A stretch of DNA of 64,000 bases from Nostoc sp. TCL26-01 (GCF_013393945.1 NZ_CP040297.1:3302804-3366803); one strand, 5' to 3'. Counted from the first letter of the stretch, positions 1 through 9,614 are shown. A program made the numbers and translations. The notes: generated by a model not told the origin, from the letters alone.

Positions 1-579
1 ATACCTTCTTTTTATAACGAACCAGAATATATTCATTTAATGGCACATCTGGTTGAGGAGAAAATTAGCGCTGATTTAGCCGCAGCCTACCTACCTTCTC
101 AAATTGGTATTGTCTTAATGAATCACGGTTGCCCTCACAAAGCCAAAGGCTTCACCTCTGGAATTACCGAAAGTCAAGCATTATATGAGTTGGTACGGGA
201 AGAATTAATCAACCGTTATCCCTTAATTTCTGTAGGTTGGCTCAATCACGATACACCGTTGATTGAATGGACACAACCCAATGCAACACAAGCAGCCCAA
301 AACCTGATTCAATTGGGTGCAAAAGCTATCATATTCATGCCCATCGGCTTTGCCACAGAAAATCACGAAACCTTGTTGGATGTACACCACATCATCCATG
401 CTTTAGAGAAAAAGTATCCGAATGTGGATTATGTGCAGATGGCTTGTGTAAATGATCATCCCGAATTTCTGGCTATGGCTGCACAGTGGGCAAACACCCA
501 AATTGCTGAGTTGCAAAATGAGCAAGCATCTGCTATTAACCCGCAACTAGCTGGACACCATCATCATCATCATCACTAA
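1..579 (+). CDS. Ferrochelatase/CbiX-superfamily tetrapyrrole chelatase, 5' end cut by window
   Basis: The frame is open from base 1, so the first internal Met (base 40) is not the true start and the N-terminal half lies outside the window. The visible part looks like the second domain of a class II chelatase: a strand ending in NHGCP, then GFATENHETLLDV, which matches the conserved HETL segment of ferrochelatases around the metal-binding glutamate. The protein ends in seven histidines, a metal-storing tail seen in some CbiX cobaltochelatases. It probably inserts Fe or Co into a porphyrin or sirohydrochlorin; the metal and substrate cannot be fixed from this fragment. Family call fairly sure, specificity unsure. 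Confidence 0.7.
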   Translation: MPSFYNEPEYIHLMAHLVEEKISADLAAAYLPSQIGIVLMNHGCPHKAKGFTSGITESQALYELVREELINRYPLISVGWLNHDTPLIEWTQPNATQAAQNLIQLGAKAIIFMPIGFATENHETLLDVHHIIHALEKKYPNVDYVQMACVNDHPEFLAMAAQWANTQIAELQNEQASAINPQLAGHHHHHHH

Positions 580-712
580 GGGGACAGGTGACAGCGAATA
601 GGGGACAGCGAATAGAGAAGAGGGAATAGGCAATAGGCAATAGGCAATAGGGAAGAGGGAATAAGCAATAGGCAATAGGCAATAGTCATTAGTCATTAGT
701 CATTAGCATTTC
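580..712. repeat. Short tandem repeats (7-bp STRR tract)
   Basis: The spacer is mostly runs of GCAATAG and GTCATTA heptamers with some GAGGGAA units. Such short tandemly repeated repeats are typical of heterocystous cyanobacterial spacers. No gene is seen. Confidence 0.85.
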
Positions 713-758
713 TTCTTTTCCCCTGCACCCCTCACTCCCTCACTCCCTCACTCAGCAC

Positions 759-1304
759 TCACTCACCCCCTCGCAGCTTGCGGGTGTTGTCAAATAAACT
801 TTGAGCAAATTGATCAAATCTTTGAGAAAGTTTTTCATCTAATAACTTTCCTTCCGGACTGAAGGCACTGTAAGCTTGTCCAATGGCAATTTGCTCTGGA
901 ATGACCCAACCGTGTACCCAGCGTACAATCAACCGCAGGTCATTTAAAGCGTTACTGTTAGATTGACCCCCTAGTACACTAATCAGTCCTGTGACTTTAT
1001 CAGACAGTTCATCAAAGCTCATCAAGTCGAGGGCATTTTTTAAAACACCACTCACACCACCATGATATTCAGGTGTCGCCAAGATTAATCCATCACTGTG
1101 GCGAACAGTATCACGTAAACGCTGAACATCTGGATATTCTGAATAATCTTTACCACCGTTGCATAATGGTAATTGTAATTGCCGCAAGTCCAGAATTTCT
1201 ACATCTGCACCTAATGCTTCTAGGCGTTGCGCTGCCACTTGCAAGGCTAACTGGGTGTAAGAGTTAGGTCTTAAACTACCACCAATACCAACAACTTTCA
1301 CCAT
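759..1304 (-). CDS. NADPH-dependent FMN reductase family flavoprotein
   Basis: 181 residues, the usual size for this flavodoxin-like family. The N-terminal GIGGSLRPNSYT phosphate-binding loop and the central TPEYHGGVSGVLKNALD motif are the two flavin-binding signatures of NAD(P)H:FMN or quinone reductases (ChrR/SsuE/ArsH relatives). Likely a soluble reductase of flavin, quinone, azo compounds or chromate. ATG start with AGGTG about 8 bases upstream. It is divergent from ftsH, and a perfect 14-bp palindrome lies about 50 bases upstream of its start. No operon partner, so the substrate cannot be inferred. Confidence 0.88.
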   Translation of the reverse strand: MVKVVGIGGSLRPNSYTQLALQVAAQRLEALGADVEILDLRQLQLPLCNGGKDYSEYPDVQRLRDTVRHSDGLILATPEYHGGVSGVLKNALDLMSFDELSDKVTGLISVLGGQSNSNALNDLRLIVRWVHGWVIPEQIAIGQAYSAFSPEGKLLDEKLSQRFDQFAQSLFDNTRKLRGGE

Positions 1305-1352
1305 AATTCACCTATAATTAAGATTTTCTAAAAATACGAAGTCATTACGACT

Positions 1353-1366
1353 ATGATTATAATCAT
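1353..1366. promoter_or_regulatory. Perfect 14-bp palindrome, candidate operator
   Basis: ATGATTATAATCAT is a perfect palindrome about 50 bases upstream of the FMN reductase start. It resembles Fur/Zur-type AT-rich operators in general form only; the binding protein is not known. The rest of spacer 1305-1659 holds a short CAACAGT/CCCTAAA repeat tract and no gene. Confidence 0.4.
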
Positions 1367-1659
1367 AACCATTTATTCTGCCAGAGTCAAATTTAGATAT
1401 GATTTACGCAAGTGTTGGATATTTTTTCCCATTCTTCACTTCGACAAAGCTTAATGACCACTGTCAACAGTCAACAGTCAAACTTTTTTCACGTCATTCC
1501 CCTAAACCCCTAAACCCCTAAACCTCTACACCCTTAACCCCCTAATTCCCTTCGTGTTTTTTGAAAGAGTTAGACTAGATTAGATAAAAGTGATTTCCAG
1601 TTAAAGAGTAGGCATAAAATCAGCGCTCCGCCTATGGCAGCAGACAAAGGGTAATTATT

Positions 1660-3558
1660 ATGAAAAATTTTCAGAAAAAGGCATTGATAAAACAGCAACA
1701 ACCAAAGCGTGCAGCTTGGACTAGTGCGCTGGCAGCAGGTTTAATTATGTTGCCAACGGTATTTGGGGGTAGTGCTGTTCTGGCGCAGAAAGCAGAGCGT
1801 GAGTCCCTGACATACGGAGAGTTAATCCAAAAAGTTAATCAAGAGCAAGTCAAAAAAGTAGAACTGGACGAAACTGAACAGATTGCTAAAGTTTATTTAA
1901 AAAATCAAAAGCCTGACACACCACCCATACAGGTGAGGCTTTTAGAGCAAAACACAGAGTTAATCAATAAACTCAAAGAAAAAAATGTTGATTTTGGTGA
2001 AGTGTCTTCTGCCAATAGTCGGGCGGCGGTGGGGTTATTAATTAACCTGATGTGGATTTTACCATTGGTAGCTTTGATGCTGTTGTTCCTGCGTCGTTCT
2101 ACCAATGCGTCTAGCCAAGCAATGAATTTTGGTAAATCCAGAGCGCGTTTCCAGATGGAAGCCAAAACTGGAGTGAAGTTTGACGATGTAGCCGGCATAG
2201 AAGAAGCCAAAGAAGAATTACAAGAAGTCGTGACTTTCCTCAAACAGCCAGAAAGATTTACGGCTGTAGGCGCGCGTATTCCTAAAGGTGTGTTGTTAGT
2301 AGGGCCTCCGGGAACTGGCAAAACTTTACTAGCAAAAGCGATCGCTGGCGAAGCTGGTGTACCATTCTTTAGTATCTCTGGTTCGGAATTTGTAGAAATG
2401 TTCGTCGGTGTGGGTGCATCCCGTGTCCGCGACTTGTTCAAGAAAGCCAAAGATAATGCTCCTTGCTTAATATTCATCGATGAAATCGACGCAGTAGGTA
2501 GACAACGGGGTGCAGGTATTGGTGGTGGTAACGACGAGAGAGAACAAACATTGAACCAGCTACTTACGGAGATGGATGGTTTTGAAGGTAACACAGGCAT
2601 CATTATTATTGCTGCCACCAACCGTCCTGATGTGCTTGATGCAGCGTTGTTGCGTCCCGGACGTTTTGATAGGCAGGTGATAGTTGATGCACCAGATTTA
2701 AAGGGAAGACTGGAAATTTTAAAAGTCCACTCGCGCAATAAGAGAATCGACCCTAGTGTATCACTGGAAGCGATCGCCCGCCGCACACCCGGATTTACAG
2801 GCGCAGATTTAGCCAACCTTCTCAATGAAGCTGCCATTCTCACCGCCAGAAGACGCAAAGATGCCGTTACTATATTGGAAATTGATGATGCAGTAGATAG
2901 GGTAGTTGCGGGGATGGAAGGCACACCCCTAGTAGATAGCAAGAGCAAGCGCTTAATTGCTTACCACGAAGTCGGACACGCCTTAGTTGGTACATTATTA
3001 AAAGACCATGACCCAGTGCAGAAAGTTACGCTCATTCCCAGAGGACAAGCACAAGGTTTGACTTGGTTTACACCCAACGAAGAACAAGGTTTGATTTCCC
3101 GTTCTCAACTCAAAGCGAGAATTACTTCTACTTTAGCTGGTCGTGCGGCGGAAGAAATTGTTTTTGGTAAACCGGAAGTGACTACAGGTGCAGGTGATGA
3201 CTTGCAAAAAGTCACATCAATGGCAAGGCAAATGGTTACTAGATTTGGAATGTCTGAATTAGGCCCCTTGTCTCTGGAAAATCAAAGTGGAGAGGTATTT
3301 TTAGGACGAGATTGGATGAATAAATCAGATTATTCGGAAGAAATTGCTGCCAAGATAGATGGACAAGTCCGAGAAATTATTAACACTTGTTACCAAACTT
3401 CTAAGGAATTGCTGCAAACTAACCGTGTAGTTTTAGAGCGACTAGTAGATTTATTAGCCGAACAAGAAACTATTGAAGGTGAACTCTTTCGTAAACTTGT
3501 GGCTGAAAGCAATACACCAATGGTTGATGAGAAAGTATCCGTAGTCATTGGTCAATAG
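1660..3558 (+). CDS. ftsH: ATP-dependent zinc metalloprotease FtsH
   Basis: 632 residues, full length. Two membrane segments (about residues 20-42 and 124-145) flank a lumenal/periplasmic domain. Then comes an AAA+ module with Walker A GPPGTGKT (215-222), Walker B LIFIDEID (270-277) and the SRH region [18 protein letters not shown]. The protease site is HEVGH (436-440); most FtsH have HEAGH, but both zinc ligands and the Glu are kept. FtsH hexamers degrade damaged membrane proteins; in cyanobacteria several paralogues serve photosystem II repair and other quality control, and I cannot say which this is. The last codons run straight into a GTCAATA repeat tract, so the tail may be repeat-derived. 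Confidence 0.97.
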   Translation: MKNFQKKALIKQQQPKRAAWTSALAAGLIMLPTVFGGSAVLAQKAERESLTYGELIQKVNQEQVKKVELDETEQIAKVYLKNQKPDTPPIQVRLLEQNTELINKLKEKNVDFGEVSSANSRAAVGLLINLMWILPLVALMLLFLRRSTNASSQAMNFGKSRARFQMEAKTGVKFDDVAGIEEAKEELQEVVTFLKQPERFTAVGARIPKGVLLVGPPGTGKTLLAKAIAGEAGVPFFSISGSEFVEMFVGVGASRVRDLFKKAKDNAPCLIFIDEIDAVGRQRGAGIGGGNDEREQTLNQLLTEMDGFEGNTGIIIIAATNRPDVLDAALLRPGRFDRQVIVDAPDLKGRLEILKVHSRNKRIDPSVSLEAIARRTPGFTGADLANLLNEAAILTARRRKDAVTILEIDDAVDRVVAGMEGTPLVDSKSKRLIAYHEVGHALVGTLLKDHDPVQKVTLIPRGQAQGLTWFTPNEEQGLISRSQLKARITSTLAGRAAEEIVFGKPEVTTGAGDDLQKVTSMARQMVTRFGMSELGPLSLENQSGEVFLGRDWMNKSDYSEEIAAKIDGQVREIINTCYQTSKELLQTNRVVLERLVDLLAEQETIEGELFRKLVAESNTPMVDEKVSVVIGQ

Positions 3559-3583
3559 TCAATAGTCAATAGTCAATAGTCAT
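3553..3583. repeat. CAATAGT short tandem repeats
   Basis: Four to five CAATAGT units start at the ftsH stop codon and fill the first part of the spacer before the ParA-like gene. Confidence 0.8.
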
Positions 3584-3719
3584 GACTAACTGAGATAGGA
3601 GGACAAGGGGAAAAACTTGTATAGGTTCTTCCCCCCATCTCCCCAATCCCCAATCCCCAATCTATACCTAGTTGCCCAAAAAGCGGTATATTCAAGTATG
3701 GCAGGGTCGGAAGTAAGCA

Positions 3720-4352
3720 GTGCCAAAAATCATCACTATTCTTAACGGTAAGGGAGGAGTCGGTAAAACGACTACCGCCATCAATCTAGCAGCTCAGTTT
3801 GCCAAGAAAAAAAAAGTTCTTCTGATTGATACAGATATTCAAGGCTCTGCTAGTTGGTGGTTTGGCAGAAGTCAGAATGGGATGGGTTTTGATTTATCTC
3901 AAGAAACTAATCCTCAACTTTTAGGTCAGTTGCAAGCAATTAAAGGTTACGATTTAGTAGTGGTGGATACGCCACCAGCGCTACAATCAGAAACACTAGC
4001 GACAGTAGTAGCGATCGCAGACTATCTAGTTTTGCCTACACCTCCATCAGCAATGGATTTGGCTGTATTAATCGAAACAGTCAAAGCTGCTGTAGTTCCA
4101 GTGGGAGTTCCTCACCGGGTACTACTCACAAAAGTCGATACTCGGAGTATAAATGAAGCAATAGAGGCGCAAAATACTCTCCAAAGGTTAGGGATTCCAG
4201 CTTGTAAAGCATTTATTCGGATCTATAAAGCTCACGAGAGAGCAGCTTTGGAGGGTGTAGCAATCGATCAATGGCGGGGAAACAATGCTAGAGAGGCGGA
4301 GTCTGACTACCGCCGTGTAGCGGAAGAACTACAGCGTGATTGGAGAAAATAA
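3720..4352 (+). CDS. mcdA: ParA-like ATPase, probable carboxysome-positioning McdA
   Basis: 210 residues from a GTG start. Deviant Walker A KGGVGKTT (11-18) with the signature lysine, Walker A' [11 protein letters not shown] (38-48) and Walker B VVVDTPP (80-86) mark a small ParA/MinD-family ATPase without the N-terminal DNA-binding domain of plasmid ParAs. It overlaps by one base a Gln-rich coiled-coil gene that is not ParB. That pairing, the DxQGSASWW segment and the cyanobacterial host fit the type 2 McdA/McdB system, in which McdA forms ATP-driven gradients on the nucleoid that space carboxysomes. The function is inferred from context; an orphan ParA for another cargo is the alternative. 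Confidence 0.72.
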   Translation: MPKIITILNGKGGVGKTTTAINLAAQFAKKKKVLLIDTDIQGSASWWFGRSQNGMGFDLSQETNPQLLGQLQAIKGYDLVVVDTPPALQSETLATVVAIADYLVLPTPPSAMDLAVLIETVKAAVVPVGVPHRVLLTKVDTRSINEAIEAQNTLQRLGIPACKAFIRIYKAHERAALEGVAIDQWRGNNAREAESDYRRVAEELQRDWRK

Positions 4353-4942
4353 TGCCCAGGAAACAGAATCTATCCGATTTAATTGAACAAGAAACTCAAA
4401 AATTTACACCGACTGCTGACGAAACGGCAATTGAAGTTACTGCCAAAGCAGTAGCAACAGAAACGATTGCTAATACAGAAGCATCATCACAGCAGACAAC
4501 TGAATCCACAACCGCTAAACGTAGCACTCCTACTAAGGCAGATTTGGAAGAAACTATTAAAGATTTACAAGCCACAATTGAAAAATCTACACAACAAGAG
4601 AAATCTTGGCAGCAGCAAATTAAAGAGTTGCAATCAGCTTTAGCTGAACAACAAACTGCTGGAGAAAAACTGACAAAAGAACTGCATGAAGCTAAAAAAA
4701 CAGTATTACAACTAGCAGAAGCTAATTCTCAACTCATAGAAGAAAATAAACTTTTAAAACAAGAAAAAGAAAAACCAGCCAAAGAAAAACCTCAACCGCC
4801 AAAACCACAGCCAGAAAGTTACAAACCTGTTCTTACTTATAGAAAATCACACCGCTTACCAGAACGGTTGCCCATACAGCCGAGAGAAACTACAGAGAAG
4901 GAGAAGGACGATTTTTCAAGTAATACTTGGTTGTATGACTAG
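4352..4942 (+). CDS. mcdB: Coiled-coil partner of ParA-like ATPase, probable McdB
   Basis: 196 residues. I chose the ATG at 4352, which overlaps the previous stop (TAATG) and has GGAG seven bases upstream, over a TTG at 4340. Layout: charged N-terminus, Thr/Ala-rich low complexity to about residue 60, a long Gln/Glu/Lys-rich coiled coil (about 65-140), a Pro/Lys linker, and a C-terminus ending SSNTWLYD with tryptophan at 193. Type 2 McdB proteins are described as disordered, Gln-rich coiled-coil adaptors with an invariant C-terminal tryptophan, and this gene fits. It would link carboxysomes to McdA. No ParB domain is visible. Confidence 0.68.
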   Translation: MPRKQNLSDLIEQETQKFTPTADETAIEVTAKAVATETIANTEASSQQTTESTTAKRSTPTKADLEETIKDLQATIEKSTQQEKSWQQQIKELQSALAEQQTAGEKLTKELHEAKKTVLQLAEANSQLIEENKLLKQEKEKPAKEKPQPPKPQPESYKPVLTYRKSHRLPERLPIQPRETTEKEKDDFSSNTWLYD

Positions 4943-5126
4943 TAACGCAAAGCGTAATACTCGCCTTCATGTGAGAAGCAAGCTACGTAACTATGTTTTT
5001 GCAAGGGTTTGAGAAAAGTAGGTTGAGTTGAGACTTTGCGTACTCCGTTGGAGAACCCGCAAAGTAACCCAACATTCTTAAAACTTTGTTGGGTTACTCT
5101 CCCTTGAATGACTTCTGAATTCTTCT
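4943..5126. repeat. Dispersed repeats between mcdB-like gene and cysC
   Basis: Holds GTAATACTCGCC...AAGCAAGCTACGTAA, which recurs inverted near 25417-25460, and an inverted repeat built on CCCAACATTCTTAAAACTTTGTTGGGTTA (AACCCAACA type) that also occurs at 59770-59850. A short minus-strand reading frame across it is made of repeat sequence and is not called. Confidence 0.55.
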
Positions 5127-5768
5127 TCAAGAACTAACAATCGATACCTGTGGTGAACCTTGCCTACGCCGTGGAAAACTCTGAGAAAATTCTCTAGTTT
5201 CCACACCATCAATAACATAACCTAATTCTGACAGCTTGCGTAATACCTTAGTAGCACTGGCACTGATATCCTCTCGTACAGTATCACACTCCACATCTGG
5301 ATGAAGCGGCACTTCATAAGGATCATCAATACCCGTAAAGTGCTTAATTTCTCCTGATCTAGCTTTTTTATATAAACCCTTCACATCTCTTTCCTCGCAC
5401 ACATCCAAAGGTGCATTAACGTAGACTTCCAGGAAATTACCGATTACGTCTCGCATTTCCTGACGCATTTCGCGGTATGGTGCGATCGCTGCCACTAAAA
5501 CAATCACATTATTTCTCGTCAATAGGTTAGCTACAAAACCTATACGGCGGATATTTTCTTGCCTATCCTCTTTGCTAAAACCTAGACCCTTAGTTAGGTA
5601 CTGACGGATCAGATCACCATCTAGTACTTCTACTTTATAAGAGAGCGATCGCAGTTTCTCCTCTACAACGCGACAGATAGTAGATTTACCAGCACCACTC
5701 AACCCAGTAAACCACACAGTCACACCAGAATCTTGCTGCATCATTGCTTTATAGTTTGTCATCTTCAT
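5127..5768 (-). CDS. cysC: Adenylylsulfate (APS) kinase
   Basis: 213 residues. P-loop GLSGAGKST (22-30), DGDLIRQYLTKGLGFSKEDR (50-69), the ENIRRIGFVA helix and the FLEVYVNAPLDVCEERDVKGLYKKAR segment are diagnostic of APS kinase, which phosphorylates APS to PAPS with ATP. The family is normally about 175-200 residues; the last roughly 20 residues here (rich in Arg, Ser and Gln) form an extra tail. An internal Met (base 5762) is an alternative start. The gene is divergent from a sulfotransferase 500 bases away that could use the PAPS. Confidence 0.95.
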   Translation of the reverse strand: MKMTNYKAMMQQDSGVTVWFTGLSGAGKSTICRVVEEKLRSLSYKVEVLDGDLIRQYLTKGLGFSKEDRQENIRRIGFVANLLTRNNVIVLVAAIAPYREMRQEMRDVIGNFLEVYVNAPLDVCEERDVKGLYKKARSGEIKHFTGIDDPYEVPLHPDVECDTVREDISASATKVLRKLSELGYVIDGVETREFSQSFPRRRQGSPQVSIVSS

Positions 5769-6265
5769 TCATTGCATAACTCAGGTCATTTATCCTGCCC
5801 ATATAGCTACCTATCAATAGTAATAATTAATATTTCTCAAACTTTATCTTAAGTAGTGACACTTAAAAATGTGTCGTTTAACATAGAAGCGCAGGTTAAT
5901 TCAATCACATAATTTCTACGGCTAAATAACTAAAAAAGATAGTTACACCAAAGAATTACGGTGTTGTATAAATGCGAGATAAATTAAGCAACTGTAGGGT
6001 GCATCAGTATAAATAATTTCTCAGTGCAGTGAGGTTTTGGCGCACTGACGCACTCTACCCACTAAAAAGACAGTTAAGCCAGGGGTTTTAATAATTTTGT
6101 CAGGATACATCCGTCAGAATACAGGAGTCAGAATAGTTCAAATTCTCATATTTGATGAGTAAGCTAATATTCCTAAACCCTGATTAATTCTGAATTCTGA
6201 CTCCTGACTCCTGAATTCTATTTAGATAATTTTGCCTTTCACCTTTTAACTTCTACCTGATTCAA
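5769..6265. other. Spacer between cysC and sulfotransferase
   Basis: About 500 bases with no convincing gene. It contains GTAGGGTGCATCAG-type repeat sequence near 5995 and a CAGGAGTCAGAAT/ATTCTGACTCCTG inverted-repeat family (about 6115-6220) that recurs at 23700-23815. Divergent promoters for the two flanking genes must lie here, but I cannot place them. Confidence 0.5.
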
Positions 6266-7093
6266 ATGACACCAAAATTGCACTTCATCTCAGGGCTACC
6301 CCGTTCGGGTTCCACACTCCTTAGTGCTTTACTCAGACAAAATCCCCGATTTCACGCCAGCATGACTAGCCCAGTTGGTAGCTTAGTCAAGCGAATGCTA
6401 GAAGCGATGAGTGAAGACAGCGAATTTTCTGTTTTCATTACTCCAGAACAAAAGCGGGCGTTAGTTTTGAGTATTTTTTCTGCTTATTATTATCCCCAAG
6501 CTGACAAAGAAATTATCTTTGATACCAATCGTGTATGGTGCAGCAAACTCTCCTTAATTCATGAACTATTTCCCACAGCTAAAGTAATTTGTTGTGTGCG
6601 GAATATTGCGTGGATTATGGATAGCGTTGAACGGCTAGTCCGGCGTAATGCCTTTGATGTTTCTGGATTATTTCAAAACCCATTAGAACGCGCCAATGTC
6701 TACAGTCGGACAGAAGCCTTAAGCCAAGGAGGGCGATTAGTCGGATTTGCTTATAATGCTCTCAAGGAAGCTTTTTACAGTGAACATAGTCATTCATTAC
6801 TATTAGTTGAATACGACTTATTAAGTCAAAATCCTGAAAAAACTTTATCCCTGATTTATCAATTTTTGGAAGAAGAACCATTCACCCATGACTTTGAAAA
6901 CGTCCAGTACGATGAACCAGAATTTGACAAACGTCTGAATACGCAAGGCTTACATAAAGTCAGGAAGAAAGTCGAATTTCAACCACGGCAAACAGTCCTA
7001 CCACCCGATTTATTTACCAAGTTTAATAACTTGTCTTTTTGGACAGAACTCAGCAACAGCCAAGCTAATTTGATTGTCGCCCAACCTTCGTAA
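6266..7093 (+). CDS. Sulfotransferase family protein
   Basis: 275 residues. The N-terminal GLPRSGSTLLSALLRQNP is the 5'-phosphosulfate-binding loop of PAPS-dependent sulfotransferases, and KVICCVRNIAWIMDSVER corresponds to the 3'-phosphate-binding strand with Arg and Ser. Family length is normal. It probably transfers sulfate to a carbohydrate or small molecule; the acceptor is unknown. The divergent neighbouring cysC makes the donor. No glycosyltransferase or secretion gene is next to it. Confidence 0.88.
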   Translation: MTPKLHFISGLPRSGSTLLSALLRQNPRFHASMTSPVGSLVKRMLEAMSEDSEFSVFITPEQKRALVLSIFSAYYYPQADKEIIFDTNRVWCSKLSLIHELFPTAKVICCVRNIAWIMDSVERLVRRNAFDVSGLFQNPLERANVYSRTEALSQGGRLVGFAYNALKEAFYSEHSHSLLLVEYDLLSQNPEKTLSLIYQFLEEEPFTHDFENVQYDEPEFDKRLNTQGLHKVRKKVEFQPRQTVLPPDLFTKFNNLSFWTELSNSQANLIVAQPS

Positions 7094-7100
7094 ACGCTCA

Positions 7101-7133
7101 AGATCCCCGACTTCTTTGAGAAGTCGGGGATCT
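7101..7133. terminator. Perfect 15-bp hairpin after sulfotransferase gene
   Basis: AGATCCCCGACTTCT (7101-7115) and its exact complement (7119-7133) are separated by three bases, starting eight bases after the sulfotransferase stop. The position suits a transcription terminator, though no long T-run follows. A related CCCGACTT hairpin lies at 20160-20184, so it may also be a dispersed palindrome. Confidence 0.65.
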
Positions 7134-7158
7134 GTATAGCTGAATGTGAATAAACCTG

Positions 7159-7225
7159 ACTCAAGTGCTTTAGCTCATTACAGCACTTGAGTGAGGACAA
7201 ATCTGTTTGCGGATTTGTATGCCTC
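7159..7225 (+). promoter_or_regulatory. Two-hairpin 5' leader of first RTX gene
   Basis: Hairpin 1: ACTCAAGTGCT (7159-7169) pairs perfectly with 7182-7192 across a 12-base loop. Hairpin 2: GAGG-ACAAATC (7193-7203) pairs with GATTTGT (7212-7218) and CCTC (7222-7225) with a 3-base bulge. The same structure precedes the paralogue at 10379-10445. The downstream Shine-Dalgarno AAGGAG lies at 7240-7245. Likely transcribed leader RNA; the regulatory effect is unknown. Confidence 0.6.
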
Positions 7226-7253
7226 ATCTAATCAAAATCAAGGAGACAATCAC

Positions 7254-9614
7254 ATGGCAAATTTTGATGTTAACCAACTTATCGATGATGGAACTGGCAA
7301 TCAATCAGGCACACTCAGCTGGGCAATTCGCCAAGCAAATGTAGCCGCAGGCGATGACACAATTACCCTGAATAGTAATGTGCGAATCACAGGGGTGATG
7401 AAGACACTAGTTAATAGCAACCTCACTATTGTCGGCAATGGTAGAACTATTAGCGGTGATGCCAATAATGATGGCATTACTAATGTTGGTGATCTTCGCC
7501 CCTTATTTATTTTGTCAGGAACCGTCAATATCTCCAACCTCACCATCACTAATAGCATGGCTAAAGGAGGAGACAGTGGCGTTGGTGGCGGTGGTGCTGG
7601 TCTGGGTGGCGGCTTATTTATTTATGATGGCAATGTGTCGTTAACTAATATCACGTTCAGCAATAATCAAGCCCGTGGTGGTGTCAGTAGTGGTTATGGC
7701 AGAGCTGACGGCGGTGGCGGAATGTTCGGTAGCGTCACTAGTGATGGTGGTGGTGGTCTATTTGGTAAGGATGACGATAATGGTTTTGATGGTGGTTATG
7801 GCGGTAACGGCAACTATGGTGGCTTCGGTGGCACCAATGGAGGCAATGGTGGCTTCGGTGGTGGTGGTGGTGCTTATGGTGAAAGCAATGGTGGCTTCGG
7901 TGGTGGTGGTGGTGCTTATGGTGAAAGCAATGGTGGCTTCGGTGGTGGTGGTGGCTATAACTACTCTGGCAATGGTGGCAATGGTGGCTACGGCGGTGGC
8001 GGCGGTGGTGGCGACGACGGTGCTGGTATTGGTGGCTTCGGTGGCGGCAACGGCGGTTATGGTTACAATGCTGGTGGTGGTGCAGGTCTGGGCGGCGGCA
8101 TCTTTATCCGCAGTGGTGCTTTAACTCTCAGAAACACTACTTTTAATAACAACACTGCTACAGGTGGCACAGGTGTTAATAATGGTCAAGGCTTAGGTGG
8201 CGCACTATTTGTCATGCAGTCCACCACCAACACCAATGGCAACAACCAGGGAATGCCCACAACTCGACCCACAGTCTCAGCCACAGGTGGAACAGTTTTC
8301 ACTGGCAACAGCGCGGCTAACGACACTAACACTGCCACCAACAACGATGATATCTATGGCGCAATAGTCGCCTCTAATCCATCAATTACAGGCACATCAG
8401 GAAAAGACCTCCTCAAAGGCACAAATGGCGACGACACCATCGATGGCTTAGAAGACAACGACTACCTCATTGGCAATGCTGGCAACGACACCCTCAACTG
8501 CGGCACAGGCGACGACTATGGTTTTGGTGGTGCAGGAAATGACACCATCAACGGTGAAGATGGCAATGATTTACTCTACGGTAACGAAGGTAACGACACT
8601 CTCAATGGTGGTGAAGGTAACGACAATCTTGATGGTGGCCCTGGTGATGACACTCTCATCGGTGGCAATGGCAATGATATCTACACTGTCGATAGCTTGA
8701 ATGATAACATTACCGAAACTGCTACAGGCGGAACTAGAGATAAAGTCAACTCTTCTATCACTTGGACGCTACTAGACAACCTAGAAAATCTCACCTTGAT
8801 TGGTAATGCTGCTATCGATGGTACTGGTAATAGCCTCAATAACCAAATCTTCGGCAATAATGCCAGCAATACTTTAGATGGTGGTGATGGTGATGACTGG
8901 TTAATCGGACAAGGTGGTGATGATACCCTGATTGGTGGTGCTGGCAACGATCGCCTTGATGGTGGTAGTGGTAATGATACTCTCAATGGTGGTACTGGCA
9001 ATGATATCTATGAGATAGATAGTGTTAGTGATGTGATTACCGAAGCAGCCAATGAGGGTACTGATACTGTTATCTCTAGTGTGGAATTCACTCTGGCTAC
9101 TAATTTTGAGAATTTAACTTTGGTGGGAAGTGGCAATCTCAATGGTACTGGGAATGATGCCAGTAATCGCTTGATTGGTAACAGTGGCAATAATACCCTG
9201 ACTGGCTTGATTGGTAATGACTATCTCTCTGGTGAGGGGGGTAATGATTTACTCATTGGTGGTTCAGGGAATGACACTCTTGTTGGTGGTACTGGTGTCG
9301 ATACTTTTGATTTGACTGGTGTTCTGAGTAGTGGCTTTGATACTATCTTAGATTTTAAAGTTGGTGAAGATATTGTCAGACTCTCTGGTCAAGAGTTTGG
9401 ACTTCCTGGGGGAACACTCAATTCTAGTTTGTTTGTTTTAGGCACAAAGGCAAATACACAGAGCGATCGCTTCATTTACAATCAAGCTACAGGCGCACTG
9501 TTCTATGATGCTGATGGTAGTGGTAGCAATCAACAAGTACAAATTGCTCTGTTCTCTAATCGTGCCGCTTTGTCTAGCAATGACTTTGCTGTTTTCTCTC
9601 TGCAGCCTGTCTAG
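7254..9614 (+). CDS. Beta-helix / glycine-rich / RTX repeat secreted protein (copy 1)
   Basis: 786 residues from the ATG at 7254 (AAGGAG eight bases upstream; an upstream GTG at 7191 lies inside the leader hairpins). Order: right-handed beta-helix start ([31 protein letters not shown]), a glycine-rich insertion of [14 protein letters not shown] type including an exact tandem duplication, a second beta-helix piece ([22 protein letters not shown]), then about ten RTX nonapeptides (GGxGNDTLx, Ca2+-binding) from about residue 380, and a C-terminal domain ([12 protein letters not shown]) like those of type I-secreted proteins. No N-terminal signal peptide, so export by a type I ABC system is inferred; none is encoded nearby. 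Surface or extracellular structural role likely. Confidence 0.88.
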   Translation: MANFDVNQLIDDGTGNQSGTLSWAIRQANVAAGDDTITLNSNVRITGVMKTLVNSNLTIVGNGRTISGDANNDGITNVGDLRPLFILSGTVNISNLTITNSMAKGGDSGVGGGGAGLGGGLFIYDGNVSLTNITFSNNQARGGVSSGYGRADGGGGMFGSVTSDGGGGLFGKDDDNGFDGGYGGNGNYGGFGGTNGGNGGFGGGGGAYGESNGGFGGGGGAYGESNGGFGGGGGYNYSGNGGNGGYGGGGGGGDDGAGIGGFGGGNGGYGYNAGGGAGLGGGIFIRSGALTLRNTTFNNNTATGGTGVNNGQGLGGALFVMQSTTNTNGNNQGMPTTRPTVSATGGTVFTGNSAANDTNTATNNDDIYGAIVASNPSITGTSGKDLLKGTNGDDTIDGLEDNDYLIGNAGNDTLNCGTGDDYGFGGAGNDTINGEDGNDLLYGNEGNDTLNGGEGNDNLDGGPGDDTLIGGNGNDIYTVDSLNDNITETATGGTRDKVNSSITWTLLDNLENLTLIGNAAIDGTGNSLNNQIFGNNASNTLDGGDGDDWLIGQGGDDTLIGGAGNDRLDGGSGNDTLNGGTGNDIYEIDSVSDVITEAANEGTDTVISSVEFTLATNFENLTLVGSGNLNGTGNDASNRLIGNSGNNTLTGLIGNDYLSGEGGNDLLIGGSGNDTLVGGTGVDTFDLTGVLSSGFDTILDFKVGEDIVRLSGQEFGLPGGTLNSSLFVLGTKANTQSDRFIYNQATGALFYDADGSGSNQQVQIALFSNRAALSSNDFAVFSLQPV

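Noticed and set aside
555..579. Vector His-tag contamination at the end of the chelatase gene
   Set aside because: No vector or linker sequence follows; the next bases are typical native tandem repeats, and poly-His tails are known in this superfamily.
1905..2948. Long minus-strand frame opposite ftsH
   Set aside because: Shadow of ftsH: the plus strand encodes all AAA+ and protease motifs, and the antisense product has no recognisable fold.
4939..5130. 63-codon minus-strand frame after the mcdB-like gene
   Set aside because: Made of dispersed repeat sequence, with no ribosome site.
7793..8030. Glycine-rich DNA as a non-coding minisatellite
   Set aside because: It stays in frame within a long ORF with defined domains on both sides.
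7675..8124. Val/Ala-rich frame inside the RTX gene
   Set aside because: Frame-shifted reading of the GGT-rich glycine codons; an artefact of repetitive DNA.
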